A DNA stretch of 64,000 nucleotides. It comes from Heyndrickxia coagulans 36D1. Its GTDB lineage: Bacteria > Bacillota > Bacilli > Bacillales > Bacillaceae_C. The position numbers were made by a program, and so were the translations under genes. The notes beneath the pieces are model-generated. The model saw only the letters and a list, made by a program, of their open reading frames with translations, made no database searches and was not told the origin of the DNA. The DNA lies in the NCBI RefSeq assembly GCF_000169195.2, contig NC_016023.1:1364001-1428000 (forward strand). The letters run 5' to 3'. Below, piece after piece: positions 46,698 through 57,037 of the stretch (position 1 is its first letter; every line of letters starts with the position of its first letter).

Positions 46698-46937
46698 ATG
46701 GCAGGTGGACGCAGAGGCGGACGGAAACGCCGGAAAGTATGCTACTTTACAGCGAACCATATTACCCATATCGACTATAAAGATGTGGACTTGCTGAAAA
46801 AGTTCATTTCTGAAAGAGGAAAAATTCTTCCTCGTCGTGTAACGGGTACAAGTGCAAAATACCAACGTAAATTGACAACTGCAATCAAACGCGCACGTCA
46901 AATGGCGTTGCTTCCTTATGTTGCAGAAGACAAATAA
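46698..46937 (+). CDS. rpsR: 30S ribosomal protein S18
   Basis: 79 residues: [40 protein letters not shown] and [12 protein letters not shown] are typical of S18. One cysteine near the N-terminus is the conserved C- form position. AAAGGAGGGTG precedes it. Confidence 0.98.
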   Translation: MAGGRRGGRKRRKVCYFTANHITHIDYKDVDLLKKFISERGKILPRRVTGTSAKYQRKLTTAIKRARQMALLPYVAEDK

Positions 46938-46986
46938 GCAGCGGAAAAAGCAACTGGATTTTTCTTTCAATATATGAATGAAAAAA

Positions 46987-47014
46987 GACACCCTGTTTTC
47001 AGGTTGTCTTTTTT
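46987..47014 (+). terminator. rpsR terminator
   Basis: GACACCCTG and CAGGTTGTC pair with one mismatch around a T4 loop, followed by T6; it ends the rpsF operon. Confidence 0.88.
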
Positions 47015-47093
47015 CATTTTATTATCTTTTTGCTTCATGGAATGGTTATGGTAAAATGAGGGGAAATGATGGTTTTTTGAAGGGAGCATGCGT

Positions 47094-48035
47094 GTGAAAA
47101 AAACAAGAATGCTGACAGAAGGGGCGATGCTTGCAGCGGTTTTCGGCGTCATGCTGCTTGTTGCATTGCATGTCCCGGTGATCCGGATAATTGTTTTGGT
47201 TTTTCTTCCGCTGCCTTTTATCCTGTTTTGTGCCAAATATTCTTTGCGTTCAATTCTTGTCTTCTGTCTGGTTTGTTTGCTTGTGTCTGCCATTATGGGA
47301 ACAGTCATGGCAATCCCGATGGCCGTTTTTTTCGTTTGTATTGGATTTGTTATGGGATACGCTATTCAGCGAAAAAAATCTAAATTATTTATATACATAG
47401 CAACCAGCCTGACCTTTTTAGCCATCACGATCATCGGGCTGTTTGCCACCCTGAAGTTTTTCCACTTGAATATCATCGCGGAAAACTTAAAAATCATGCA
47501 GCAGTCAATCGAACAGTCGAAATCTCTTGTCAACAGCCTTGGGGAACCACAGGCCTATGAGGACCGGTTTGCGCAAATGGCCGATGCCGCAAGCCAGATG
47601 TATTCTGTCTATTTGCCGAGCCTGTTATTGCTGTCTGCCTTTATTGCCGTTTTTGTGCTCATTTCTGTGAACTTTCCAATCGCCAAACGTTTCGGTGTCC
47701 CGGTTCCGTCCTTTCCACCTTTCCGTGAAATGCGGCTGCCGGGGAATATCTTATGGTATTTCATTCTGGCAATGGCAGCCAACCTGCTGATGCGCGGGGA
47801 CACGGGCAGCTTCTTTGCAAAAGCGGTTCTGAATCTGATGCTGATTTTCCAAATTCTCATTTTGCTGCAGGGGTACGCTTTTATAAGCTTTGTCAGCCAC
47901 GAGAAAAAATGGCCAAAAGGGTTACTGGCTTTCGCCGTCATTTTATCAATCATATTCAGCCCGCTGCTTTATCTTGTTATGATATTCGGTATAATGGATT
48001 TAGGATTTGATTTCAGGCGGATGATTCAAAAGTGA
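47094..48035 (+). CDS. yybS: DUF2232 membrane protein YybS
   Basis: About eight hydrophobic segments in 313 residues, starting LTEGAMLAAVFGVMLLVALH. It is YybS-family (DUF2232), of unknown function, always upstream of gdpP in Bacilli. A GTG at 47094 is seven bases from GGGAG, and I prefer it to the ATG at 47088, which is one base from it. Confidence 0.9.
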   Translation: MKKTRMLTEGAMLAAVFGVMLLVALHVPVIRIIVLVFLPLPFILFCAKYSLRSILVFCLVCLLVSAIMGTVMAIPMAVFFVCIGFVMGYAIQRKKSKLFIYIATSLTFLAITIIGLFATLKFFHLNIIAENLKIMQQSIEQSKSLVNSLGEPQAYEDRFAQMADAASQMYSVYLPSLLLLSAFIAVFVLISVNFPIAKRFGVPVPSFPPFREMRLPGNILWYFILAMAANLLMRGDTGSFFAKAVLNLMLIFQILILLQGYAFISFVSHEKKWPKGLLAFAVILSIIFSPLLYLVMIFGIMDLGFDFRRMIQK

Positions 48036-48070
48036 CCCTTTCTTAGTTTCTCAATATAGGAGCTGAAGGT

Positions 48071-50044
48071 ATGCCTTCTTACTACAATAAACGGTTCATG
48101 CGCTATCCGTTATACGGCTTAATTGCAGTGTCTCTCATCCTGCTCGGTATTATTTTCTTTTACCACTGGTGGATAACGGCAGCCGGCATTGTTGTGCTCG
48201 GGGCGTTATCCTACTGCGCATTTTACGTGGAACAACGGTCGAGCGAAGAAATCGAACGCTATATCTCCAATCTTTCCTACCGGGTCAAACGCGTCGGTGA
48301 AGAAGCGCTGATGGAAATGCCGATCGGGATCATGCTGTACAATGAAGATTACATCATTGAATGGACAAATCCGTTTATGGCCTCCTGCTTTAATGAAGAT
48401 ACACTTGTCGGGCGTTCCCTTTATGATGTAGCGGAAGTGCTCGTACCGCTGATTAAGCAGGAAATGCATTCCGAGACGATTAGTCTGAATGAAAGGAAGT
48501 ACAGGGTTGTCCTGAAACTGGAAGAGCGGCTGCTTTATTTTTTCGACATTACGGAACAGGCCGAAGTCGAGCAGTTGTATGAAGATGAACGGACCGTGAT
48601 CGCCATTATTTATTTGGACAACTATGATGAAGTGACACAAGGCATGGACGACCAGTCTGTCAGCAGCCTGAACAGTCTCGTGACCTCGATTTTAAACAAA
48701 TGGACAATGGAGTTCGGCCTGTTTTTTAAACGAATTTCGTCTGATAAATTTATTGCGGTATTTAATGAACGGATTTTGCATGAATTGGAAGACAATAAAT
48801 TCTCGATTCTTGATGAAGTCAGGGAGGCCACAGCGAAGCAAAACGTGGCGCTGACTTTGAGCATCGGGGTTGGCGCAGGTGTCCCGTCCCTCCCCGAACT
48901 TGGGGAGCTTGCCCAATCGAGTCTCGACATTGCCCTCGGGCGCGGTGGTGACCAGGTTGCCATCCGGCAGGCGAACGGAAAAGTGAAATTTTACGGTGGC
49001 AAAACAAATCCGGTTGAAAAGCGGACAAGGGTCCGGGCCCGCGTGATTTCCCATGCGCTGCGGGAACTCATGATGGAAAGAGACAAAGTGATGATCATGG
49101 GCCACAAATTTCCGGATATGGATGCCATCGGAGCGGCTGTCGGCATCCGGAAAGTGGCGGAAATCAACCAAAAAGACGGCTATATTATTTTAAATCCGAG
49201 TGAAACGGACACAAGTGTCAAGCGGCTGCTTGGGGAAATAAAACAGTATCCGGATTTGTATGCCCGCTTCATTACACCGGATGAGGCGCTTGAAATGGCG
49301 ACGGATGACACATTGCTTGTTGTCGTTGATACGCACAAGCCTTCCCTTGTCATCGATGAACGAATCGTCAGGCGGATTGAAAATGTCGTTGTCATTGACC
49401 ATCACCGCCGCGGGGAAGACTTTATTAAAAACCCGCTGCTTGTCTATATGGAACCGTACGCCTCTTCGACATCCGAACTTGTAACCGAATTGATGGAATA
49501 CCAACCGAAAAACGGCAAAATCAATATGCTTGAAGCAACTGCCCTGCTTGCTGGTATAATAGTGGATACAAAAAGTTTTACATTGCGGACAGGCTCACGG
49601 ACGTTTGATGCAGCATCCTATCTTCGTGCCCAGGGCGCCGATACGGTGCTTGTACAAAAATTTTTAAAAGAAGATTTGCGTTCGTATATCCAGCGCGCCA
49701 AGCTTGTGGAAACCGTTAAATTTCCGCTAAACGGCATCGCGGTGGCAAAAGGGAAAAATGATACCATTTATTCCCCTGTTTTAATGGCGCAGGCTGCCGA
49801 TACGATTTTAATGATGAACGGCGTCGATGCTTCTTTTGTCATCGGACGGCGCAGCGAGAATGAAGTGGGGATCAGCGCAAGGTCGCTTGGAAGCGTCAAT
49901 GTGCAAATCATTATGGAAACGCTGGATGGCGGCGGGCACCTTTCCAATGCAGCCACCCAGATGAAAAATATAACGGTTGATGAGGCAGAAGAAAAGCTCA
50001 TTCAAGTGATAGAAGAGTATATGGAAGGGAGTCAGCAATCATGA
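48071..50044 (+). CDS. gdpP: Cyclic di-AMP phosphodiesterase GdpP (YybT)
   Basis: Hydrolyses c-di-AMP to pApA. The two N-terminal transmembrane helices (residues 10-55) are followed by a PAS-like domain (about 80-150), a degenerate GGDEF domain (about 165-300) and DHH-DHHA1 (340-650). The DHH motifs [10 protein letters not shown] and VVIDHHRRG and the DHHA1 motif GGGHLSNAA are intact. 657 residues (659 in B. subtilis). The stop overlaps rplI. Confidence 0.97.
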   Translation: MPSYYNKRFMRYPLYGLIAVSLILLGIIFFYHWWITAAGIVVLGALSYCAFYVEQRSSEEIERYISNLSYRVKRVGEEALMEMPIGIMLYNEDYIIEWTNPFMASCFNEDTLVGRSLYDVAEVLVPLIKQEMHSETISLNERKYRVVLKLEERLLYFFDITEQAEVEQLYEDERTVIAIIYLDNYDEVTQGMDDQSVSSLNSLVTSILNKWTMEFGLFFKRISSDKFIAVFNERILHELEDNKFSILDEVREATAKQNVALTLSIGVGAGVPSLPELGELAQSSLDIALGRGGDQVAIRQANGKVKFYGGKTNPVEKRTRVRARVISHALRELMMERDKVMIMGHKFPDMDAIGAAVGIRKVAEINQKDGYIILNPSETDTSVKRLLGEIKQYPDLYARFITPDEALEMATDDTLLVVVDTHKPSLVIDERIVRRIENVVVIDHHRRGEDFIKNPLLVYMEPYASSTSELVTELMEYQPKNGKINMLEATALLAGIIVDTKSFTLRTGSRTFDAASYLRAQGADTVLVQKFLKEDLRSYIQRAKLVETVKFPLNGIAVAKGKNDTIYSPVLMAQAADTILMMNGVDASFVIGRRSENEVGISARSLGSVNVQIIMETLDGGGHLSNAATQMKNITVDEAEEKLIQVIEEYMEGSQQS

Positions 50045-50484
50045 AGGTCATATTCCTGAAAGACGTAAAAGGCAAAGGAAAAAAAGGAGACATTAAAAAT
50101 GTGGCGGATGGTTATGCCCACAATTATTTGTTCAAAAACGGGGCGGCAATAGAAGCGACGCCTGCCAATCTGAAAAGCATGGAAGCCCAAAAACGGAAAG
50201 AAGAAAAACTGGCGCAGGAAGAACTGGAAGAAGCCAAAAAATTAAAAGAGAAACTTGAGAACATAACGGTTGAAATCAAAGCCAAATCGGGCCAGGACGG
50301 GCGACTGTTCGGCTCGGTTACAAGCAAACAAATCTCTGAACAACTGAAAAAAAGCTTCCAGATTCAGGTGGATAAAAGAAAAATAGAGCTGCCGGATGCG
50401 ATCCGCACTTTGGGTTACACGAAAGTGCCGGTCAGATTACATCATAACGTAACGGCAGTGCTCAATGTCCACGTTTCCGAATAG
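50041..50484 (+). CDS. rplI: 50S ribosomal protein L9
   Basis: The N-terminal rRNA-binding domain ([20 protein letters not shown]) is joined by a long charged helix to the C-terminal domain. 147 residues (149 in B. subtilis). ATGA overlap with gdpP. Confidence 0.98.
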   Translation: MKVIFLKDVKGKGKKGDIKNVADGYAHNYLFKNGAAIEATPANLKSMEAQKRKEEKLAQEELEEAKKLKEKLENITVEIKAKSGQDGRLFGSVTSKQISEQLKKSFQIQVDKRKIELPDAIRTLGYTKVPVRLHHNVTAVLNVHVSE

Positions 50485-50546
50485 AAACGTATTTTACCAG
50501 CTTTCTTTTTGTTTTCCGCGTGTTAAAATAATAGTACGTGCAGAAA

Positions 50547-50580
50547 AATGTGATCCATTTTATCGTGATCACATTTTTTC
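50547..50580 (+). terminator. rplI terminator
   Basis: AAATGTGATC and GATCACATTT form a 10-bp stem followed by more T. Confidence 0.93.
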
Positions 50581-50703
50581 TATTTGGAATAAGTGTGCGG
50601 TTCTCTTACGGCAAACGGGTTACCGGTTAAACTGCCATTCTCCCCGGCATGCTTATGTTTGGTGCCGGAACTGGATGATTTAGGATAAAATGGAGGATTC
50701 AAA

Positions 50704-52059
50704 ATGAATGAATTGCAAGACCGCATTCCCCCCCAAAATATTGAGGCGGAACAGGCAGTGCTTGGTGCCATTTTTTTGGAGCCTTCTGCATTTATAACAG
50801 CTTCGGAAATTTTGACGGCAGAGGATTTTTACCGGAATGCCCATCAAAAAATTTTCCAGGTGTTTGCGAAGCTGAATGATGCCGGCAAGGCAGTCGATCT
50901 TGTAACAGTGGCGGAAGAATTATCAGCCACCCGGCAGCTTGAAGATGCAGGCGGCCTCTCTTATTTGAGCGAACTGGCCGCAAGCGTTCCGACAGCGGCC
51001 AATATCGCTTACTATGCCGGAATTGTAGCTGAGAAAGCTTTGCTCAGGCGCCTGATTCGGACTGCCACCCATATTGCCCAGGAAGGCTATACGCGGGAAG
51101 ACGATGTCGATGAACTGCTTGATGAAGCCGAACGCAGCATTATGGAAGTGGCCCAGCGCAAAAATGCCGGCGATTTTAAACATATCAAAGATGTCCTTGT
51201 CAGCACATATGATAACATCGAAATGCTCCATAACCGGAAAGGCGACGTCACCGGGATACCGACAGGGTTTTACGAGCTTGACCGGATGACAGCCGGTTTC
51301 CAGCGCAATGATTTGATTATTGTGGCGGCGCGCCCGTCTGTCGGGAAAACGGCATTTGCCCTCAATATCGCGCAAAACGTCGGCACGAAGACAGAGGAAA
51401 ATGTGGCGATCTTTAGCCTTGAAATGGGCGCTGAACAACTTGTCATGCGGATGCTGTGCGCGGAAGGCAATATCGATGCCCAGCGGCTCCGGACCGGGGC
51501 GCTGACAGACGAAGACTGGCGGAAACTGACGATGGCAATGGGAAGCCTCTCTAATTCCGGCATTTATATTGATGATACCCCTGGAGTAAGGGTAACGGAA
51601 ATCCGCTCGAAATGCCGGCGCCTGAAACAAGAGCACGGGCTTGGCATGGTGGTCATCGACTATTTGCAGCTGATCCAAGGAAGCGCCCGTTCCCGGGAAA
51701 ACCGGCAGCAGGAAGTTTCTGAGATTTCAAGATCGCTGAAGGCGCTGGCGCGTGAACTTGAAGTGCCGGTCATTGCCCTTTCCCAGCTTTCCCGGGGCGT
51801 CGAACAACGGCAGGATAAGCGCCCGATGATGAGCGATATTCGTGAATCGGGAAGCATTGAACAAGATGCTGATATCGTGGCTTTTCTGTACAGGGAAGAC
51901 TATTATGAACAGGACACGGAGAATAAAAACATCATTGAAATCATTATTGCGAAGCAGCGGAACGGCCCGGTCGGCACCGTCCAGCTCGCTTTTATAAAAG
52001 AGTACAATAAATTTGTGAACCTGGAACGGCGGTTTGACGATGCGCCTGTTCCGGCATAG
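50704..52059 (+). CDS. dnaC: Replicative DNA helicase DnaC (DnaB type)
   Basis: Hexameric RecA-fold helicase of the replisome. The N-terminal collar starts DRIPPQNIEAEQAVLGAIFL; Walker A is ARPSVGKTAFALNIA, and MVVIDYLQLIQG is Walker B. No intein is seen. 451 residues (454 in B. subtilis). Confidence 0.98.
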   Translation: MNELQDRIPPQNIEAEQAVLGAIFLEPSAFITASEILTAEDFYRNAHQKIFQVFAKLNDAGKAVDLVTVAEELSATRQLEDAGGLSYLSELAASVPTAANIAYYAGIVAEKALLRRLIRTATHIAQEGYTREDDVDELLDEAERSIMEVAQRKNAGDFKHIKDVLVSTYDNIEMLHNRKGDVTGIPTGFYELDRMTAGFQRNDLIIVAARPSVGKTAFALNIAQNVGTKTEENVAIFSLEMGAEQLVMRMLCAEGNIDAQRLRTGALTDEDWRKLTMAMGSLSNSGIYIDDTPGVRVTEIRSKCRRLKQEHGLGMVVIDYLQLIQGSARSRENRQQEVSEISRSLKALARELEVPVIALSQLSRGVEQRQDKRPMMSDIRESGSIEQDADIVAFLYREDYYEQDTENKNIIEIIIAKQRNGPVGTVQLAFIKEYNKFVNLERRFDDAPVPA

Positions 52060-52073
52060 CAAGTATCGATATG

Positions 52074-52105
52074 AAGCTTTTCCTTTTCGGGGAAAGGCTT
52101 TTTTT
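52074..52105 (+). terminator. dnaC terminator
   Basis: AAGCTTTTCC pairs imperfectly with GGAAAGGCTT, followed by T5-7. Confidence 0.85.
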
Positions 52106-52142
52106 GTGCGTTTTACGAATAAAAACGCTGAAAAAATATATA

Positions 52143-52188
52143 AATGTTCGGATTTACATTGACTGTTGGCGGTTTAAGCTGGTAAAAT
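52143..52188 (+). promoter_or_regulatory. purA promoter with PurBox
   Basis: TTGACT (52159-52164) and TAAAAT (52183-52188) are 18 bp apart. Just upstream, 52143-52155 read on the minus strand is AAATCCGAACATT, a full match to the PurBox AWWWCCGAACWWT. A weaker half-site (ACGAAT, 52115-52120) lies further upstream at a non-standard distance. In B. subtilis purA is repressed by PurR. Confidence 0.75.
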
Positions 52189-52206
52189 GATGGATGGAAA
52201 TCATGA

Positions 52207-53523
<1,317 letters not shown>

Positions 53524-53661
53524 CGGAAAACCCGGACGAATCGGATTTGGGCTGCCGGAAAAACGGTAGTGGAACCACGTCGAAAAGAAAACCGATGAAA
53601 AAGCATCATCGGGTGAGGTTGCTAAAAGCGATTTTCATCCCAGAATGTCCACTAGAACGGA

Positions 53662-53706
53662 AAAAACGGCGAGATCCCATAAAAGGGGTTTCTCGCCGTT
53701 TTTATA
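53662..53706 (+). terminator. purA terminator
   Basis: AACGGCGAGA and TCTCGCCGTT form a 10-bp stem followed by T5, near-symmetric for both strands. It lies 140 bp after purA. Nothing else was recognised between purA and tRNA-Asp (53524-53872) apart from a TTGCA-type -35 near 53816 that may belong to the tRNA promoter. Confidence 0.9.
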
Positions 53707-53872
53707 TTGTTTTAAAGTGGGTCATGATTTTCCATCTTTTACGGCGGCCATGCTTGAAAATGAACATTTGCTGAAATTTCAATTGCCATTCACTTAAAAA
53801 ATTTGTAGAAATGTGTTGCAAAATGGATGATAGATATGATAACATTACTTCTGTTGTTACAAAATGCACAAT

Positions 53873-53948
53873 GGTCCCGTGGTGTAGCGGTTATCACGCC
53901 TGCCTGTCACGCAGGAGATCGCGGGTTCGATTCCCGTCGGGACCGCCA
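53873..53948 (+). tRNA. tRNA-Asp (GUC)
   Basis: Cloverleaf with acceptor GGTCCCG and CGGGACC, anticodon GTC, T-loop GGTTCGATTCC, discriminator G and encoded CCA. Confidence 0.98.
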
Positions 53949-53979
53949 TTTTTAATTATACATATTTGTTTTCGGTTCG

Positions 53980-54052
53980 GGCCCGGTAGCTCAGTCGGTA
54001 GAGCAAAGGACTGAAAATCCTTGTGTCGGCGGTTCGATTCCGTCCCGGGCCA
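53980..54052 (+). tRNA. tRNA-Phe (GAA)
   Basis: Acceptor GGCCCGG and CCGGGCC, anticodon GAA, T-loop GGTTCGATTCC. CCA is not encoded (ATT follows the acceptor stem). Confidence 0.97.
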
Positions 54053-54060
54053 TTTACTAA

Positions 54061-54098
54061 AAAGCACTGCGATGACTTAGACTCTCGTAGTGCTTTTT
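54061..54098 (+). terminator. tRNA terminator
   Basis: AAAGCACT and AGTGCTTT form an 8-bp stem with a 20-base loop, followed by a T run. Confidence 0.85.
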
Positions 54099-54188
54099 TA
54101 TTATATGGTTCACCTAACCCCCGATTTCGTGCCTGTTCAAGCTATGTAGCCCATCGAGTGCTTTTTTATTATATGGCTCTTCTAACCC
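54089..54188 (+). repeat. Duplicated terminator tail
   Basis: The 31-base segment AGTGCTTTTTTATTATATGG plus a diverged CTAACCC end occurs at 54089-54119 and again 68 bp on, at 54157-54187, with about four differences. The second copy lacks the matching left arm, so it is not a terminator. Confidence 0.75.
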
Positions 54189-54348
54189 GCCAGAATGGAA
54201 AACAGGATGCAAGCCGTATCCCCCGGCACTCTTGATAGATATTACCAGGGGGCATGGTTTCAGTAGAATTGGACAATTTTTATGCAAGTAAGTTAAAATT
54301 GTAATAGTATGGCTGCTGGAAGCTGCCTGTGAATCCTTTGATACAGAG

Positions 54349-54382
54349 CAGCAATGCTTCTGGATTTCCAGGGGCATTGCTG
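54349..54382 (+). promoter_or_regulatory. Long hairpin in the walR upstream region
   Basis: CAGCAATGC, then CTGG, pair with CCAG, then GCATTGCTG; only a TT/GG bulge interrupts the 13-bp stem. No T run follows, so it is not a standard terminator. It lies 120 bp before walR in a 449-bp gene-free stretch and may be in its 5' untranslated region. Confidence 0.55.
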
Positions 54383-54501
54383 TTCGCCATGATTCGGGGA
54401 AAATGAGATTTTTTAGGAACATAAAGACTAAAGATGATAGAAAATTGTAGATAGATGTCAATCAATGAAAATGGCGCATTTTAAATGAAGGAGTATGGAC
54501 G

Positions 54502-55212
54502 ATGGATAAAAAAATTTTGGTCGTGGATGATGAAAAACCGATTGCCGATATTTTGCAGTTTAATTTAACAAAAGAGGGCTATACGGTGTATTGCGCTTAT
54601 GACGGTGAGGAAGCATTGGAAAAGGTGGAAGAGGTGCAGCCGGATTTAATTGTCCTTGATATTATGCTGCCGAAGCGGGATGGCATGGAAGTTTGCCGCG
54701 AAGTGCGGAAAAAATACAATATGCCGATCATTATGGTAACGGCAAAAGATTCGGAAATTGATAAAGTGCTCGGCCTTGAGCTCGGTGCCGATGATTATGT
54801 CACAAAACCTTTCAGCACCCGTGAACTGATTGCCCGTGTCAAAGCGAATTTGCGGCGGCACCAGCAGACGCCCGCGGCTCCGGGTGAGGAAGAGGAATCC
54901 AATGAAATTGCGATCGGTTCACTTGTCATTCATCCGGATGCTTATGTCGTCTCAAAACGCGGCGAGACAATTGAACTGACGCACCGCGAATTTGAGCTGC
55001 TCCACTATCTGGCGAAGCATATCGGGCAAGTGATGACGCGTGAGCACTTGCTTGAAACCGTGTGGGGTTATGACTATTACGGCGATGTCCGGACAGTGGA
55101 CGTAACGGTCAGACGGCTCCGCGAAAAAGTGGAAGATAACCCGAGCCACCCCGAGTGGATTGTGACAAGGCGCGGTGTCGGTTATTATTTGCGCAACCCT
55201 GAACAGGAGTAG
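54502..55212 (+). CDS. walR: Two-component response regulator WalR (YycF)
   Basis: OmpR-type regulator that controls cell-wall metabolism and is essential in Bacillus. The receiver domain (1-120) has phospho-acceptor D in [13 protein letters not shown] (residue 53) and K in YVTKPFS. The winged helix ends [20 protein letters not shown]. 236 residues (235 in B. subtilis). AAGGAG precedes the ATG. Confidence 0.98.
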   Translation: MDKKILVVDDEKPIADILQFNLTKEGYTVYCAYDGEEALEKVEEVQPDLIVLDIMLPKRDGMEVCREVRKKYNMPIIMVTAKDSEIDKVLGLELGADDYVTKPFSTRELIARVKANLRRHQQTPAAPGEEEESNEIAIGSLVIHPDAYVVSKRGETIELTHREFELLHYLAKHIGQVMTREHLLETVWGYDYYGDVRTVDVTVRRLREKVEDNPSHPEWIVTRRGVGYYLRNPEQE

Positions 55213-55216
55213 CCAA

Positions 55217-57037
55217 ATGAATAAGGTGAAATTCTTCCAGTCTATTCACTTTAAGTTTGTCCTGATTTATATTCTGCTGATCGTCGTCGCGATGGAGATT
55301 ATTGGGGTGTATTTTATCAATAAGCTGGAAAACCAGCTCGAGACGAATTTTAAAAAATCGATATACGACCAGGTCAATGTGCTTGAATACAGTATTGAAG
55401 ACCTGTTGACGAAAAAGCAGAACCAGGCGGCGGATATTACGTTAAAAGTGAGGAAAGTACTGGGCGATTTTAAAAGCACGGATGTATCTGAAATCCGGCT
55501 GATCGACGCGCACAGCGGCGTTATTTTGGGTACTTCTTCCAATGACCAGAGCATTGTCGGCCAAAAAACAACCGAAGATATTGTCAAAAGCGTCCGTGTA
55601 ACCGGCCAGCCGGAAGACCAGATTTATTTGGACAAGCAGACTGGCGACCGAATGTGGGTGCTGGCTTCCCCGATTAAAGCAAATGGTGAGCTGATCGGAA
55701 TCATTTACCTTGTCTCCAAAATTGAAACGGTTTACCGCCAGGTGCAGGCGATTAACCAGATTTTTATGACGGGGACGGTTATTGCCGTACTGGTTACAGC
55801 CCTGCTTGGCATCATTACCGCACGCACGATTTCAAAGCCGCTCAGTGAGATCCGCAAGCAGGCGATGGCGATGGCACGCGGCAATTTTGCCCGGAAAGTC
55901 AAAGTGATCGGGAATGATGAGATCGGACAGCTCGCTTATTCGTTTAACCATATGACAAAAAAGCTGCAGGAGGCGCAGGCCAGCACGGAAGGCGAGAGAA
56001 GAAAACTCGACTCCATCCTGACCCATATGACAGACGGTGTAATTGCGACCGACCGGAGAGGAAGGATTATTTTAATTAACGAGCCGGCTGCCGAGATGCT
56101 GGATGTTTCACGTGAAACAGTGCTTTCCCAGCCGCTTATATCGGTTTTAAAAATTGAGAATGAACATAAGTTTGATGATTTATTGACAGAGCAGGATTCC
56201 GTTATCCTTGACTTCAGTACGGAGGAAGAACCGTATATTTTACGGGCGAATTTTTCGGTGATTCAAAATGAAGCCGGTTTTGTCAGCGGCCTGATTACGG
56301 TTTTGCATGATGTCACCGAGCAGGAGAAAATTGATATGGAACGCCGCGAATTTGTGGCCAATGTGTCCCATGAATTGAGAACGCCGCTGACCACGATGAG
56401 AAGCTATTTGGAAGCTTTAACAGACGGGGCATGGAAAGATGAGAAAATTGCACCGCAGTTTTTAGGCGTGACGCAAAATGAAACGGAACGAATGATCCGG
56501 CTGGTGAATGATTTGCTGAAGCTTTCAAAAATGGACAGCAAAGACGAACATTTAAATAAAGAGTGGGTCAATTTTGTGGAGTTTTTCCACCATGTCATTG
56601 ACCGGTTTGAAATGGCAAAGCAGCAAAATGTCACGTTCAAACGTAAGCTGCCGAATACGGAAATTTTTGTGGAAATCGATGAAGATAAAATGACCCAGGT
56701 GTTGTACAACATTATATCCAATGCGTTGAAGTACTCCCCTGAAGGTGGCCAGATTACGTTTAAGCTGAGGGAACTGAACGAAAAAATTGAAGTCAGCATT
56801 TCTGACCAGGGTGTAGGCATCCCGAAAGAAAACGTAAAGAAAATTTTCGAGCGCTTTTACCGTGTTGATAAAGCGCGCAGCCGCAAACTCGGCGGAACAG
56901 GGCTCGGCCTTGCAATTGCAAAAGAAATGGTGGAAATGCACGGCGGAAGCATTTGGGCAAGCAGTAAAGAAGGAAAAGGAACGACCATTTACTTTACCCT
57001 TCCCTACGAACCGGCACAAGAGGATGAGTGGCTATGA
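55217..57037 (+). CDS. walK: Sensor histidine kinase WalK (YycG)
   Basis: Two transmembrane helices (residues 13-33 and 184-204) enclose an extracellular Cache-like sensor. HAMP, PAS (about 265-370) and HisKA follow, with the phospho-histidine in FVANVSHELRTPLTT, then HATPase (GGTGLGLAIAKEMV). The start is the ATG at 55217 after AGGAG, giving 606 residues (611 in B. subtilis); the longer frame overlaps walR. It contains a perfect parS. Confidence 0.98.
   Translation: MNKVKFFQSIHFKFVLIYILLIVVAMEIIGVYFINKLENQLETNFKKSIYDQVNVLEYSIEDLLTKKQNQAADITLKVRKVLGDFKSTDVSEIRLIDAHSGVILGTSSNDQSIVGQKTTEDIVKSVRVTGQPEDQIYLDKQTGDRMWVLASPIKANGELIGIIYLVSKIETVYRQVQAINQIFMTGTVIAVLVTALLGIITARTISKPLSEIRKQAMAMARGNFARKVKVIGNDEIGQLAYSFNHMTKKLQEAQASTEGERRKLDSILTHMTDGVIATDRRGRIILINEPAAEMLDVSRETVLSQPLISVLKIENEHKFDDLLTEQDSVILDFSTEEEPYILRANFSVIQNEAGFVSGLITVLHDVTEQEKIDMERREFVANVSHELRTPLTTMRSYLEALTDGAWKDEKIAPQFLGVTQNETERMIRLVNDLLKLSKMDSKDEHLNKEWVNFVEFFHHVIDRFEMAKQQNVTFKRKLPNTEIFVEIDEDKMTQVLYNIISNALKYSPEGGQITFKLRELNEKIEVSISDQGVGIPKENVKKIFERFYRVDKARSRKLGGTGLGLAIAKEMVEMHGGSIWASSKEGKGTTIYFTLPYEPAQEDEWL
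56104..56119. promoter_or_regulatory. Perfect parS site inside walK
   Basis: TGTTTCACGTGAAACA, the exact 16-bp consensus, encodes VSRET in the PAS region. Confidence 0.97.

Noticed and set aside
54114-54461. 115-codon minus-strand frame before walR
   Set aside because: It spans the duplicated terminator tail and the long hairpin, and no homologue is recognised.
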